From NCBI RefSeq assembly GCF_040958095.1, contig NC_091233.1, positions 5,060,780 to 5,124,779 on the forward strand: a DNA stretch of 64,000 nt, read 5' to 3'. Positions 1 through 12,581 of the stretch are shown here, piece after piece. Below the pieces are notes generated by a model, which worked only from the letters and a program-made list of their open reading frames with translations, was not told the origin of the DNA and searched no databases. This DNA is from Procambarus clarkii. Taxonomy: Eukaryota; Arthropoda; Malacostraca; Decapoda; Cambaridae. The position numbers were made by a program, and so were the translations under genes. Every line of letters begins with the position of its first letter. The stretch's first letter is position 1.

Positions 1-289
<289 letters not shown>

Positions 290-450
290 GTAGCCGAGGC
301 TATTTCCATCCCCCTGCCGGCACTCAGTTGGTAATCTTGGGCATGGTATTTTATCAATTCACCTCATTCTTTTGGGCACACGTGAGGAACACAAATGCGA
401 ACAAGCCTGAATTGTCCCCAGGACTTTATGCAACTGATATATATGCTACC
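290..450. other. Inter-SINE stretch with a SINE tail fragment
   Basis: Bases 395-437 repeat the tail of the neighbouring SINE (compare 142-185) in the same orientation. The rest (290-394) is unassigned and shows no convincing gene. Confidence 0.5.
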
Positions 451-511
451 ATCCTCTTTTGTCCGGTCGTGTTGGTCGAGCCGATAAGGGATCCTGTACG
501 CCAGCAGATGC
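451..511 (+). mobile_element. 5' half of a tRNA-headed SINE, split by an LTR element
   Basis: This is the head of the same SINE family as 142-289, including the A-box region (TGGTCGAGCCGATAAGG, about 472-488). It stops exactly where the LTR element begins. The matching second half with the B-box resumes after that element at 7176. Confidence 0.7.
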
Positions 512-1300
512 TGTAATCCACAAGTTAGTAGGAATTATTAGCTAGAGGATCATTACTACAACACTTAACGAATGATGATTGGAAGTACATGTTAAGTAGA
601 CAGACTATGGATCACATATCTAAGAAAGGTCAATGGATTAAGACCGAAGCTGTTTAGCCAAATTAATAATTCCTGGAAAGAGGAATTATTCTTCATCAGG
701 CTTCTAGGATCAAGGTTACCGCTCTAGGGATAAGGTTAATCGGATTATACCTTCCTTGAGAGGCGTGGTGAAATGTTTGAGGCCATGGTTGGCTGGGAGC
801 AGTCTGATTGTGGGAGTTGAACTGTCAAGTCCTCTGGATCTCCGTTTGTGGCAGCAGCGAAGTTTAGCAGACAGCTATGCGAGAGCCTGTTGTGATCTTA
901 GTGACCAAGTTAAGTCTGCAGTATGTGAGTATTGAATGTAAGACTAACCGGGTTGTGGAGCGTTGTAGTAATCATTCCGTATTAGGGACTTAGGCGGAAG
1001 TTACGAGTGTGGGTAGTGATCGCGGAGGTCAAGTGGTCTATGGGTATTGGAAGTGTATTGACCTAATAGAGTATGTTAATATGTATTTATTTGTCAGAGT
1101 CTATTCTTTGTAATTAAATGACAAAACCCGACGGCCTTTAAATACCTTCCATATGTTCATTCATTGTGTTCCAGTACAAACCGAATGGTACGCCTCAAGG
1201 GTCTGGTGTGTGTAGGAGTAGGTGGTAGTAACAGTTGCTGAGGCAAGGTGTTATGTGTTGTGTAATCGCTGTGTTCGGAATGAACCGGGGTTCAGCGTCA
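512..1300 (+). repeat. 5' LTR of the 512-7175 element
   Basis: Direct repeat of 6386-7175 with only scattered differences. It has TG...CA ends. No coding sequence is recognised in it. Confidence 0.8.
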
Positions 1301-1309
1301 CGACATATT

Positions 1310-1327
1310 TGGTGGCATCGCTAACAG
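1310..1327 (+). other. Putative primer-binding site
   Basis: TGGTGGCATCGCTAACAG starts 10 bp after the 5' LTR. It opens with the TGG expected opposite a tRNA CCA end. The priming tRNA was not identified. Confidence 0.45.
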
Positions 1328-2400
1328 GTTTTGGAACACTTTGAGAGATGAAGGAAGTGTGTTTCTGGTTTAGTTGGTGAGGGAATGTTCGGGAAATGGA
1401 AGACGTCGGGTTGTGGTGAGAATGGTGTTTACTAGACGGACGAAAGAAGGGTCAGGTGAGACCAGGTCAGAGGAGTTAGTTAATTAAAGGGACTAGGCCA
1501 TTGTGGGGCACATGTGGGGTTTATTTCTTTCTTTCCAGATTCCTGCAACGAGAGACGGCTAAGAGGCAAGTCTGGACCACTGAAGCATCGGGATCCAATA
1601 CAAGTGCAGTGTTCGTAGTGCGGATTATACAGTGTTCGTAGTGCGGATTATACAGTGTTCGTAGTGCGGATAATACAGCGTGGCGAGGTAAACTAGCGCG
1701 GGTGAATGTGGGCCAGCGTGGGCCATGAGCGGCCATGTGCGGGCCAAGCGATGGGTGGGCCAAGCGAGCCGCACCTTGGAGCTTGTTTTATATCGTTGGT
1801 AAGGCGGAAATAGTGATAAAACGTTGCTAAGGACAAATCAAGCGTGAAAACTACGTAATTTAAAGTGAATTAAATTTCCCGTAAAGTGTGAACCTAATAT
1901 TTTAAAGATAATTAAATATTACGTAAAGATTCGAGCGATTTCAGGCGTTACATCGATACAGAAAATAGGCGAAGAGAATTGTGAACTCCTAGGCATAGCG
2001 AGCGACGCGTAATTTGACGTCTGGGGTTCGATGTCTCGTGTACCGTGGAGAGGTCCATGGAGATTTTTTGTGGGTACAGGTAGCATTATGGAGAGTGTTA
2101 CCTGGGACATGGGGAGCGTGTCCCGTCGGTGGGGGTGTGTGGCGTCGGGAGGCGGTGACGCAGTGTGTATTGGCGTTTGGACGCCAAGTGTAGTGCATGA
2201 TTGTGTATTGGCATTTGTATGCCGGGTTGTGTAGTGTAGTGCACGTGTAGTGGCTTATCAGCATAATGCATAGTATTTACTGTAGTGAATTGTGCATGTT
2301 TTGACTGTTGATATTACGGATGTAGTATAGTGCATGACATTGTTGGCATTGTAGCGATTAGGTGTAGCAAGTGTAGCATTACTGGTAATTTTAACGGCGT
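1328..2400. other. Interior of LTR element, no coding sequence recognised
   Basis: Bases 1607-1675 are three tandem copies of a 23-bp unit (cagtgttcgtagtgcggatt plus ata). From 2163 onward short hairpins of the form GGCGT-loop-ACGCC begin (for example 2172-2189), foreshadowing the minisatellite that follows. Open frames here are short and match nothing I know. Confidence 0.5.
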
Positions 2401-3116
2401 GTGTTGATGGCGTTGGGGACGCCGTGTGTTGTGTTGATGGCGTTGGGGACGCCGGGTGTTGTGTTGATGGCGTTGGGGACGCCGGGAGTTGTGTTGATGG
2501 CGCTGGGGACGCCGGGTGTTGTGTTGATGGCGTTGGGGACGCCGGGTGTTGTGTTGATGGCGTTGGGGACGCCGTGTGTTGTGTTGATGGCGTTGGGGAC
2601 GCCGGGTGTTGTGTTGATGGCGTTGGGGACGCCGGGTGTTGTGTTGATGGCGTTGGGGACGCCGGGTGTTGTGTTGAGGGCGTTGGGGACGCCGGGTGTT
2701 GTGTTGATGGCGTTGGGGACGCCGGGTGTTGTGTTGATGGCGTTGGGGACGCCGGGTGTTGTGTTGATGGCGTTGGGGACGCCGGGTGTTGTGTTGAGGG
2801 CGTTGGGGACGCCGTGTGTTGTGTTGAGGGCGTTGGGGACGCCTTGTGTTGTGTTGAGGGCGTTGGGGACGCCGGGTGTTGTGTTGAGGGCGTTGGGGAC
2901 GCCGTGTGTTGTGTTGAGGGCGTTGGGGACGACGTGTGTGGTGTTGAGGGCGTTGGGGACGCCGTGTGTGGTGTTGAGGGCGTTGGGGACGCCGTGCGTG
3001 GTGTTGATGGTATTGGAGACACCGAGGGTTGATGGCGTTGGGGACGCCGTGTGTTGTGTTGAGGGCGTGGGGGACGCCGGGTGTTGTGTTGAGGGCGTTG
3101 GGGACGCCATTGGGTG
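2401..3116 (+). repeat. 30-bp hairpin minisatellite inside the LTR element
   Basis: About 24 tandem 30-bp units. Nearly every unit contains GGCGTTGGGGACGCC, a 5-bp stem (GGCGT/ACGCC) around a TGGGG loop. Because 30 is divisible by 3, several frames on both strands stay open for 200-300 codons. These are low-complexity artefacts and not genes. The array drifts gradually at its right end (T-to-G change in the gatgg position, then degenerate units up to about 3116). Confidence 0.9.
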
Positions 3117-4407
3117 GTGTAGTGTAGTGGCGCTTGGACGCCTGGTATGGAGTGTGGTGTTGTGGAGTATATGGTGGCGCAGGGGCGCCAGGTAGTGGTC
3201 GGTAAGGTGAGTATTGGCGTAGCAAGGTCGGTGCGTTAGGACGCAGGAAGTGGTTGTGGGGATGTGTGGCGTTATATTAATTAAGGTCATTAGTGGTTGG
3301 AATGACCAGAGGTGATGGTGTGTCGGAGTGGGTAAGTCTTATGGATAAGATGAAATGTGGATAATTGCCGAGTTGGTGGCTGCAGTAGGCGAGCCAAGTC
3401 AATATATCTAGCAAGACTCATAAAAGACTAATAAAAATTCAATATTTTCATTAAAATTTTCATTAATTAAGTCGGAGTGGGTAAGTCTTATGGATAAGAT
3501 TATAAGGTAGAATTTCAAATTTCAGGTGTTGGTGGTTGCAGTGGGCGAGCCGAGTAGATATACTAATGTCTCATTAATTAAGTTGTTACAGGAATCTCGC
3601 TAGAAGCGAGCCAGTGGCAGTATGATGCTTTAGTGACATTAGTTGTGAAATTATTTTAATGAGGTATTTATTGTGATAATGTATGTGCAAGTATATACTG
3701 CATATTACCTCATCGGCACCATTACTGAGTGTTAGGCTTGAGAAGGTCCCCCGGGATCATGTCACAGAGCTTCAGGTAGAGTAGAAGGGAAGCCATGAGG
3801 CTACACTCAGTAATTCTATAAAAAAAGGGGGGAGGAAGTGAAGCCAACGTGACGTTATAGGCGAAATTCACCCCCTGACATCAAAGCAGGGATAAGGGCC
3901 AGCTGCAATGGTTTTGCAGCTGCGCTCAGGCTATATACGGGGAGAGAGTAAGGAGCCGAGGGGGTTATGTAATAATGGGATCGAGCCAGGGGGCTCCGAG
4001 GGAATATTTTGCAGGTACAGCGGTCGGGAAGGTGTGAATACAGGTGGACACACTCTGGGCGGATGGCCTAGAGTAATGTGCTACAGCTGTGGTGAGGACA
4101 GCAAGGAAGGATGACCAGAGAGCTGTGAGGTATCTACAGCGTTCTGGGATTGGTGCCCTGGAACGAGACGTCAGCACAGACCCGAGGGAACATGACCCTG
4201 GGGTAGGAATCTCCGTTGCTCTGGAGGCCAGGATCACGTTAGCTCAGAGCAACGATGGGACATTGACAACATTCAGCAGGCTGGACAGCCTGGGTTTTGT
4301 CTGGGTCATGGAGGATCTATGACCTAGGAACCATGGGACACGAAGACAAGAGAAGTGATGCTGCCAATTGTGGAGGAGGCCAGTGAAACATTGTGTGATC
4401 ATTGTAA
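3117..4407 (+). other. LTR element interior with weak gag-like remnant
   Basis: Related hairpins continue (3130, 3172 and 3231). Two diverged direct repeats occur (3324-3402 and 3472-3560, sharing gagtgggtaagtcttatgga). Bases 3908-4114 encode 68 residues with LQLRSGY near the start and a lone CYSCGE half-knuckle near the end, which is suggestive of a decayed gag but too weak to name firmly. Nothing else is recognised. Confidence 0.35.
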
Positions 4408-4422
4408 GGGGGCGTTATCATT

Positions 4423-4448
4423 GTTTGGCCGAAAAAATTCGGCCAAAC
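4423..4448. repeat. Perfect 11-bp hairpin
   Basis: GTTTGGCCGAA, loop AAAA, then TTCGGCCAAAC. It lies 6 bp inside the left TIR of the DNA transposon. Confidence 0.85.
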
Positions 4449-4815
4449 ACGAAAAATTTATAAAAATACTACAACGTTCTGGCAACACCGTGGTGCAAAC
4501 CGTTTAATGTTATGATAATAAATAACGTAATTAGAGCAAATTTTCCAGCCGCAATTGCCCGAAATCTGGTCCTCGCGGCTCGGGTGCGCCGTAGGGTGAT
4601 GCGTCATACGTTGTAAGCGTCTAGTATTTCGCAATAGAGTGGAGAATATCTTGTTATGCATATACAAATTATAAACACACTCGCTGGCAACTGTCTTCTG
4701 TGAGAGGGAGGAGCTATAATCCGATTACTGGCTTAGTCACCCTCTCAGTGTCTGTGCCGGCGGTCGCATGCCTGACGCGCTCGCACAGATCGTATTTTCT
4801 TGCATATACTGCACA

Positions 4816-4929
4816 ATGGATATAGTATCGGACAAGAAGAAAGCTCTAAAGGCAAGAGCTCTACGCGTTAGCCAAGTAAAGAAGGAGCGTAAAGCCACAC
4901 TGAGGCAAAACAAGAGTTCCCTTGAGTGA
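4816..4929 (+). CDS. Small basic ORF in the DNA transposon, function unknown
   Basis: ATG to TGA, 37 residues, rich in lysine and arginine (starts MDIVSDKKKALKARALRV). It could be the first exon or a remnant of a transposon protein, or a chance frame. The following sequence (4930-5100) in the same orientation is rich in CACCTGC-type repeats coding Pro/Ala/Thr. I do not recognise a family. Confidence 0.2.
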   Translation: MDIVSDKKKALKARALRVSQVKKERKATLRQNKSSLE

Positions 4930-5244
4930 AGAGAGAGGGCAGCCTCCCGCCCCCACAACACACTACCTCGCCTCACACCCAGGCACCCACACCTCCTGTG
5001 GCACCTGCCACACCTCTGTGGCACCTGCCACACCTCCTGCTGCACATGCCACACCACCTGCGGCACCTGCCACACCACCTGCGGCACCTGCCACTCAAGA
5101 TCTTAGACCTGCAACTCAAGACGTTCTCCCTCTTGATGTTGCAAGATGTTGCATATTTCAGACCAATTATATTAGGTTAGTATGTATTATGTTTTATATC
5201 TTGATACTATATCATAAATAATTGTAAATATAAAGCTGCTGTCT

Positions 5245-5312
5245 TTTTTTTTTATTTTTTTTTTATTTTTTTTTTTTTTTTATTTTTTTTTAATAATTTT
5301 TTTTTTTTTTTA
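5245..5312. repeat. T-rich tract
   Basis: Runs of T broken by single A bases. It is low-complexity sequence inside the DNA transposon. Confidence 0.85.
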
Positions 5313-5933
5313 TCAGGCGATCTTCATGGAACTTACACACCTTACTGAAGGAATGCCAATCTACAAGGGTGGTAATTTTGATTGAAATTGGTAGTTCATC
5401 AACCTCAGCCACAGGTGGCTGAACTTTGACCTTCATTTTTTACAGGTAACTAATTTGCAAATATATGGTTGAATAACTTTTTTATTTATTATTCAATTTA
5501 CATGGAACTTGCACATTATATGTAGAGTCTGTGCTTCTAAAAACCCAAGTTATATATTTCCCCTAAGATCATTTATTGATTTTATATATATTTATAAACA
5601 TCATTTTGTTGCATAATTTTTTGGGTGAACTTTGAAAATTTGTATTATTGCACTAAATAGGTTTGGGATAATAATGCCACTAGACAACCTTTATTATATA
5701 GTATTGTGATAGCTGAGTATCATAGAAATAATTTCAGTTGATATTTGTATTTGTTATATCAACTTTAAAACATGTAAAAAAATGGTTAAAAAAAGTTTTT
5801 TTTTTTTTCTCCCTCTCTATTTAGGCTGCGATGCTGAAACTTGGACCACTTGCAGCCCTCTTCAGGTGTAACCCGTCAATAAATTTTCATTGCACTAGAA
5901 CAACTTTTATGAACCCTAACTAACGCCCCCTAA

Positions 5934-6385
5934 GCCCTTATGTCAACAGTACAGGGCAAGATGTTAAATTATAATTAACTTGTTACTAAGGATGAAGAAC
6001 CTTAGATATATATGTGTTGTGTATATATTAATGACTAGTGTCATTTCTGTTTAAGTGCCAGAATTTTGGTCAATGTAATGTTATGTTTATGTTTGTATGT
6101 AATTATATGTCAGCAGTTTAGGTATATGTGCATTGTTGGAGATGGGAAAAATTATTACAGACTATTTTACCTGTGCTATGATGTGAATATAATGTATATG
6201 TTGAGAAGTGTTGTGAGTCATGTCCGGGAAAATTTTAATTTATTTCATCGTGTGTATGATGAACTTATTGGATGATTTTTTAGTTGTACATATATGGTGG
6301 GTGCATCCTCCAGGTCCTTGCACTAATGGAACCATTGCAATGATGCATATGGGGACATATGCGTGTTTAAGGAGGGGAGTGGTGT
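5934..6385 (+). other. 3' interior of LTR element with polypurine tract
   Basis: AT-rich, no gene recognised. A purine run aaggaggggag at 6369-6379 just before the 3' LTR is the likely second-strand primer site. Confidence 0.5.
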
Positions 6386-7175
6386 TGTAATCCACAAGTT
6401 AGTAGGAATTATTAGCTAGAGGATCATTACTACAACACTTAACGAATTATGATTGGAAGTACATGTTAAGTAGACAGACTATGGATCACATATCTAAGAA
6501 AGGTCAATGGATTAAGACCGAAGCTGTTTAGCCAAATTAATAATTCCTGGAAGAGGAATTATTCTTCGTCAGGCTTCTAGGATCAAGGTTACCGCTCTAG
6601 GGATAAGGTTAATCGGATTATACCTTCCTTGAGAGGCGTGGTGAAATGTTTGAGGCCATGGTTGGCTGGGAGCAGTCTGATTGAGGGAGTTGAACTGGCA
6701 AGTCCTCTGGATCTCCGTTTGTGGCAGCAGCGAAGTGTAGCAGACAGCTATGCGAGAGCCTGTTGTGATCTTAGTGACCAAGTTAAGTCTGCAGTATGTG
6801 AGTATTGAATGTAAGACTAACCGGGTGTGGAGCGTTGTAGTAATCATTCCGTTTTAGGGACTTAGGCGGAAGTTACGAGTGTGGGTAGTGATCGCGGAGG
6901 TCAAGTGGTCTATGGGTATTGGAAGTGTATTGACCTAATAGAGTATGTTAATATGTATTTATTTGTCAGAGTCTATTCTTTGTAATTAAATGACAAAACC
7001 CGACGGCCATTAAATACCTTCCATATGTTCATTCATTGTGTTCCAGTAGAAACCTAGTGGTACGCCTCAAGGGTCTGGTGTGTGTAGGAGTACACGGTGG
7101 TAGTAACGGTTGCTGAGGCAAGATGTTATGTGTTGTGTAATCGCTGTGTTCGGAATGAACCGGGGTTCAGCGTCA
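6386..7175 (+). repeat. 3' LTR of the 512-7175 element
   Basis: Near-identical copy of 512-1300, ending GCGTCA and followed directly by the second half of the SINE. Confidence 0.8.
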
Positions 7176-7215
7176 GCCTCCTGGCATTATGGGTTCGAAT
7201 CACTTCTGGGTACGA
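7176..7215 (+). mobile_element. 3' half of the split tRNA-headed SINE
   Basis: Contains the B-box GGGTTCGAATC (7191-7201) followed by ACTTCTGG, matching the SINE copy at 142-289. It continues the head found at 451-511 on the other side of the LTR element. Confidence 0.65.
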
Positions 7216-9658
<2,443 letters not shown>

Positions 9659-9660
9659 TA

Positions 9661-9672
9661 CCCCTCCCCTTA
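9661..9672 (-). other. Polypurine tract next to 3' LTR
   Basis: On the minus strand this reads ttaaggggaggg immediately before the LTR. It is the expected plus-strand primer of an LTR element. Confidence 0.55.
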
Positions 9673-9691
9673 AAATAAGAGTTATGTCTGG

Positions 9692-10929
9692 TTAGTGTAT
9701 ACGGGGCAGGGCATCTGCTACCACGTTGTCCTTCCCCTTGATGTGCTTGATGTCCAGCCGGTACTCTTGGTGGACGCACACATTATCGTCATCAGGTAGG
9801 TATTCCCTCGCTTCGTTCTTGGCAACGGACCCACCCCGTCGACCAACAGACGCTCGAATGCAGGCCCAAACGCCGGAACAGGGATCAATGGGGCCTTCGG
9901 TATCGCGGATTGGCTCTTCCCTGCCCTCTGGCACGGTAAGCACGTCTTACAATAACGCCTCACCTCGGCGTCCATACCTGGCCAGTAGAAATGATCCCTG
10001 ATCCTTCGCAGCGTCTTGGTCACCCCCAGGTGACCTGCAGAATCCACGGAGTGCGATAGGTCCAACACGGCCGCTCTGCACTGGGCCGGCAACACTACCT
10101 TTTGCCTCGTACTTAGAGACTCTTCTCCGGCCTCCATCCTCACAGGCCTCCACTGTCTCATCAGCATGCCGTCCTGTATGTAAAAATGAGTAGCCTTCTC
10201 AGGACCAACACGTCCTCCTTTTGCCTCACGAATCAATTCGGGGAACTCCATCTGCTGCAACTCTCCCAGACGAGTGCGGTCTACCCCTAGAGAACTGGTG
10301 AGGGTCACCTGCAACTCACCATTCGGGCTGCCTTCGCCCTCCGCTCGTTCTCCGGGTCCTATGAAGAAGTGATCGATTCCCAGGCTGTCGGACGTCTCCT
10401 CAGCCCCATCAGATCCACAACCTCCTTGTTCTTCGCTCTGTCTCGGCATCACAGCACAAACTGGGAACGCCACCGGGGCGATTCCCTTCTCGTCCCCACA
10501 GGCGACTAACACTCTGCCCGTCTCCTTATATTGCTCTAGGCACTCCTCGCCTTTCACGAGATTCGGGAGGACATATCCTCCACACGCGTCATTTCCCAAG
10601 ATGACCTGTGCCTCCATCTTGGGCATTGATGCACAGACCCCCACCACTAGGGTCTGGTAGCCATAATCAGAATTCAGAGTCACCTGGTGTAGGGGCATCC
10701 TCACTGGGCCTCCCACAGTGGTCACACTTGCCACCCCCACTCTGGTACTCTCGTAACCCTCGGGGAACAGGGTTTCACTCACCAGGGTAAAATCGGCCCC
10801 AGTGTCTCTTAATATCTTCACCGGGACGGGGTCTGCGTCCCCCAGACACACGAATGGGTGAACTCTCTTCTCCCCACTCAGTACGGGTTCATCCCGCACC
10901 CTCTCGGCCATCTGGTCCTCGAACCTCAC
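9692..10929 (-). CDS. Protease-integrase region of Gypsy-type pol (fossil)
   Basis: The minus-strand frame opens with an aspartic protease. The catalytic D-T-G-A lies at about residues 42-45 in the context VKILRDTGADFTLVS. Roughly 190 residues later comes an integrase N-terminal region with the H-H-C-C zinc module (GHLGVTKTLRRI, then YCKTCLPCQRAG) and the start of the core domain (LLVDGVGPLP). Near 9692-9790 is a typical RNase H end (IKHIKGKDNVVADAL). RT is not recognised. Gene order therefore runs protease, integrase, RNase H trace. The region is part of a broken element and is not a host gene. Confidence 0.75.
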
Positions 10930-12481
10930 TAAAGCACGTTCCCCCGCTGCTTAGGGCGTCTGCATTCCCGCGCGACGTGTCCGATTATTCCACAATTGTA
11001 ACAGTGCACCTTCCTCGTCGGAGACCATCCGCCACCGCTCGCCTTAGCACTGCCTCCAGAGGCCGTCGCTCCCTGTGTCTTTCTCGCACCATTCGTCGAC
11101 TCCTTTGTCGCAGCAACAGCTCCTGAGCTCTCAGCTTGGTACTTCTTTATCGGCTCCACAGCACCCTTCGATCCTCTGTTGTCCCAACTCGAGAGGTGGG
11201 ACTTGGAGGAACTCGCTCCTGTCCTCCATCTATCCGTCCTCCTATAATTCCTACTGTTTCTGGAGTATATGGGTGGTCGGTGCTGTCCCTCTCGGCGTGG
11301 GCGTAAGGCTTCTTCCAACATGTCGGCTCTGTCGGCTGCGGCCCTCAGGTCCTTTATGTCCGCCTCCTTTACTCTCACCCTGATCTCAGGAGAGAGCACG
11401 GACATAAACTTTTCCATGACCATTAGCCCCTTGACCTCTTCAACCGACCTCGCTCCTTCAGAGTCCAGCCACTTAAGGAACTTTCTCTCCATGTCCCTCG
11501 CCGTCTCCGCATAAGATTTTCCTGGCGAACGGGTACATTCCCTAAATCTCTTCCTGTAACATTCCGGCGTGAGCTTGAAAGAATGGAGCACAGCTCTCTT
11601 TACCGCATCGTAGTTGGTGCACTCTTGGAAGTCGAGCATATTGTAGGCTTCACGAGCTTCACCAGTGAGCCTACCCTGAACCAGCTCCGCCCACTCCGCC
11701 CTCGGCCACCTCTTCAAAGCAGCAACCCTTTCGAAGTGTTCGAAGAAACTTTCGGCTTCATTTGGTACAAAGACCGGCAGATCTCGCTCCCTCACTCGTC
11801 GGTCTTCCTGTTGCGGCGGAGCAGGTGCACCTAGTCCTAGTTCAGCTCGCTTCAGCTCCACCTCCTTGTTAGCTTCTATCTCCTGCTGTCTCATCCTAGC
11901 TGCTCGCTCGTGTTCTTCCCTGCGCAGCTGTGTTTCTCGCTCTTGTTCTTCCCTGCGCAGCTGTGCTTCTCGCTCTTGTTCTTCCCTGCACAGCTGTGCT
12001 TCTTCTCTCCTCAGCTGCGCTTCTGCTTCTCGCTCTTCTTTGCGCTGCTGTGCCTCTCGCTCTTCACGCTTCTGCTGTGCTTCTGCTTCTCGCTCTTCAC
12101 GCTTCAGCTGTGCTTCTGCTTCTCGCTCTTCACGCTTCAGCTGTGCTTCTGCTTCTCGCTCTTCATGCTTCAGCTGTGCTTCCAGCTGCAGCTTCATATC
12201 TCCAGTTTAACGCTGTGCCTGCTGCCGCTGGATCCCCTGCTGCTTCCACCAATGCTCAGGTGTTCTCCCACACTGGCAGGTGTCTGTGGTCGTTCCTCCC
12301 CCAAAGCTTCGTCTCGTGCCCTGAGCTGTGCCATTATCTCCAGTCTCCTCTCTCCCACTCTGGGAGATCTCAGCTTTATCCCAAAATGGTCTGCTATTGC
12401 CAGTAACTGTGCCTTGGTGCACTCCTCTAGCACCTGTTCATCTCTAGTGTCAATGAACCTTGTTACTTCATCATCCTCCAT
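10929..12481 (-). CDS. Gag region of Gypsy-type element (fossil)
   Basis: The N-terminal part (MEDDEVTRFIDTRDEQVLEE...) resembles the SAP-like or helix-extended start of long Gags. It is followed by a strongly repetitive charged coiled coil built of EEREAEAQLKR-type units, then a capsid-like segment (ESFFEHFERVAALKRWPRAE, LTPECYRKRFRE), and finally one CCHC zinc knuckle (CYNCGIIGHVARECRR), which binds RNA during packaging. The Gag of the 56419-62435 element has the same plan: N-terminal module, coiled coil, capsid-like core, one knuckle. The region belongs to an LTR element and is treated as a fossil. Antisense frames rich in Ser/Cys/Leu are shadows of the coiled coil. Confidence 0.8.
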
Positions 12482-12562
12482 CTTGTGCTATGAGTGATAA
12501 CCTGTACCTGATATCTAACACCACTGTCAACTACCACAACTGCAACCTTTATTTCGATCGTG

Positions 12563-12580
12563 ATCCTGGCGAGGTCGCCA
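12563..12580 (-). other. Primer-binding site
   Basis: Minus strand TGGCGACCTCGCCAGGAT starts one base after the 5' LTR, opening with TGG as expected. Confidence 0.6.
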
Positions 12581-12581
12581 A

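Larger units (their letters stand above)
4408..5930. mobile_element. DNA transposon with short TIRs, PIF/Harbinger-like (non-autonomous)
   Basis: Ends are GGGGGCGTTA at 4408-4417 and its reverse complement TAACGCCCCC at 5921-5930. Both are flanked by a TAA trinucleotide (4405-4407 and 5931-5933). A 3-bp TWA-type duplication with G-rich termini is typical of PIF/Harbinger, though other superfamilies cannot be excluded from 10-bp TIRs. No transposase is recognisable. The interior has an 11-bp perfect hairpin (4423-4448), a 37-codon basic ORF (4816-4929), proline-rich repeats (4980-5095) and a T-rich run (5245-5312). It lies inside the LTR element and so is the younger of the two. Confidence 0.55.
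512..7175 (+). mobile_element. LTR retrotransposon, non-autonomous (LARD-like), about 6.7 kb
   Basis: Two direct repeats of about 790 bp (512-1300 and 6386-7175) begin TGTAATCC and end GCGTCA. A primer-binding-like TGGTGGCATCGC follows the first repeat, and a purine run (aaggaggggag) precedes the second, so the element reads on the plus strand. The 5.1-kb interior has no recognisable reverse transcriptase, RNase H or integrase. It instead holds a hairpin minisatellite (2401-3116), a weak gag-like remnant (3908-4114) and an inserted DNA transposon (4408-5930). The flanks are two halves of one SINE. I see no clean target duplication. The element is broken or non-autonomous. The LTRs are about 98% alike by eye, so it is fairly young. 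Confidence 0.8.

Noticed and set aside
2258-3290. 200-300-codon frames on both strands at the 30-bp repeat
   Set aside because: A unit length divisible by 3 keeps frames open. The sequence lies inside an LTR element and codes only simple repeats.
7191-7201. Functional tRNA gene at B-box matches (also 204, 52693 and 53470)
   Set aside because: Each is the head of a SINE; acceptor stem pairing and full cloverleaf are not evident and multiple diverged copies exist.
11866-12497. Ser/Cys/Leu-rich plus-strand frames opposite gag
   Set aside because: Antisense shadows of the repetitive Gag coiled coil on the minus strand.
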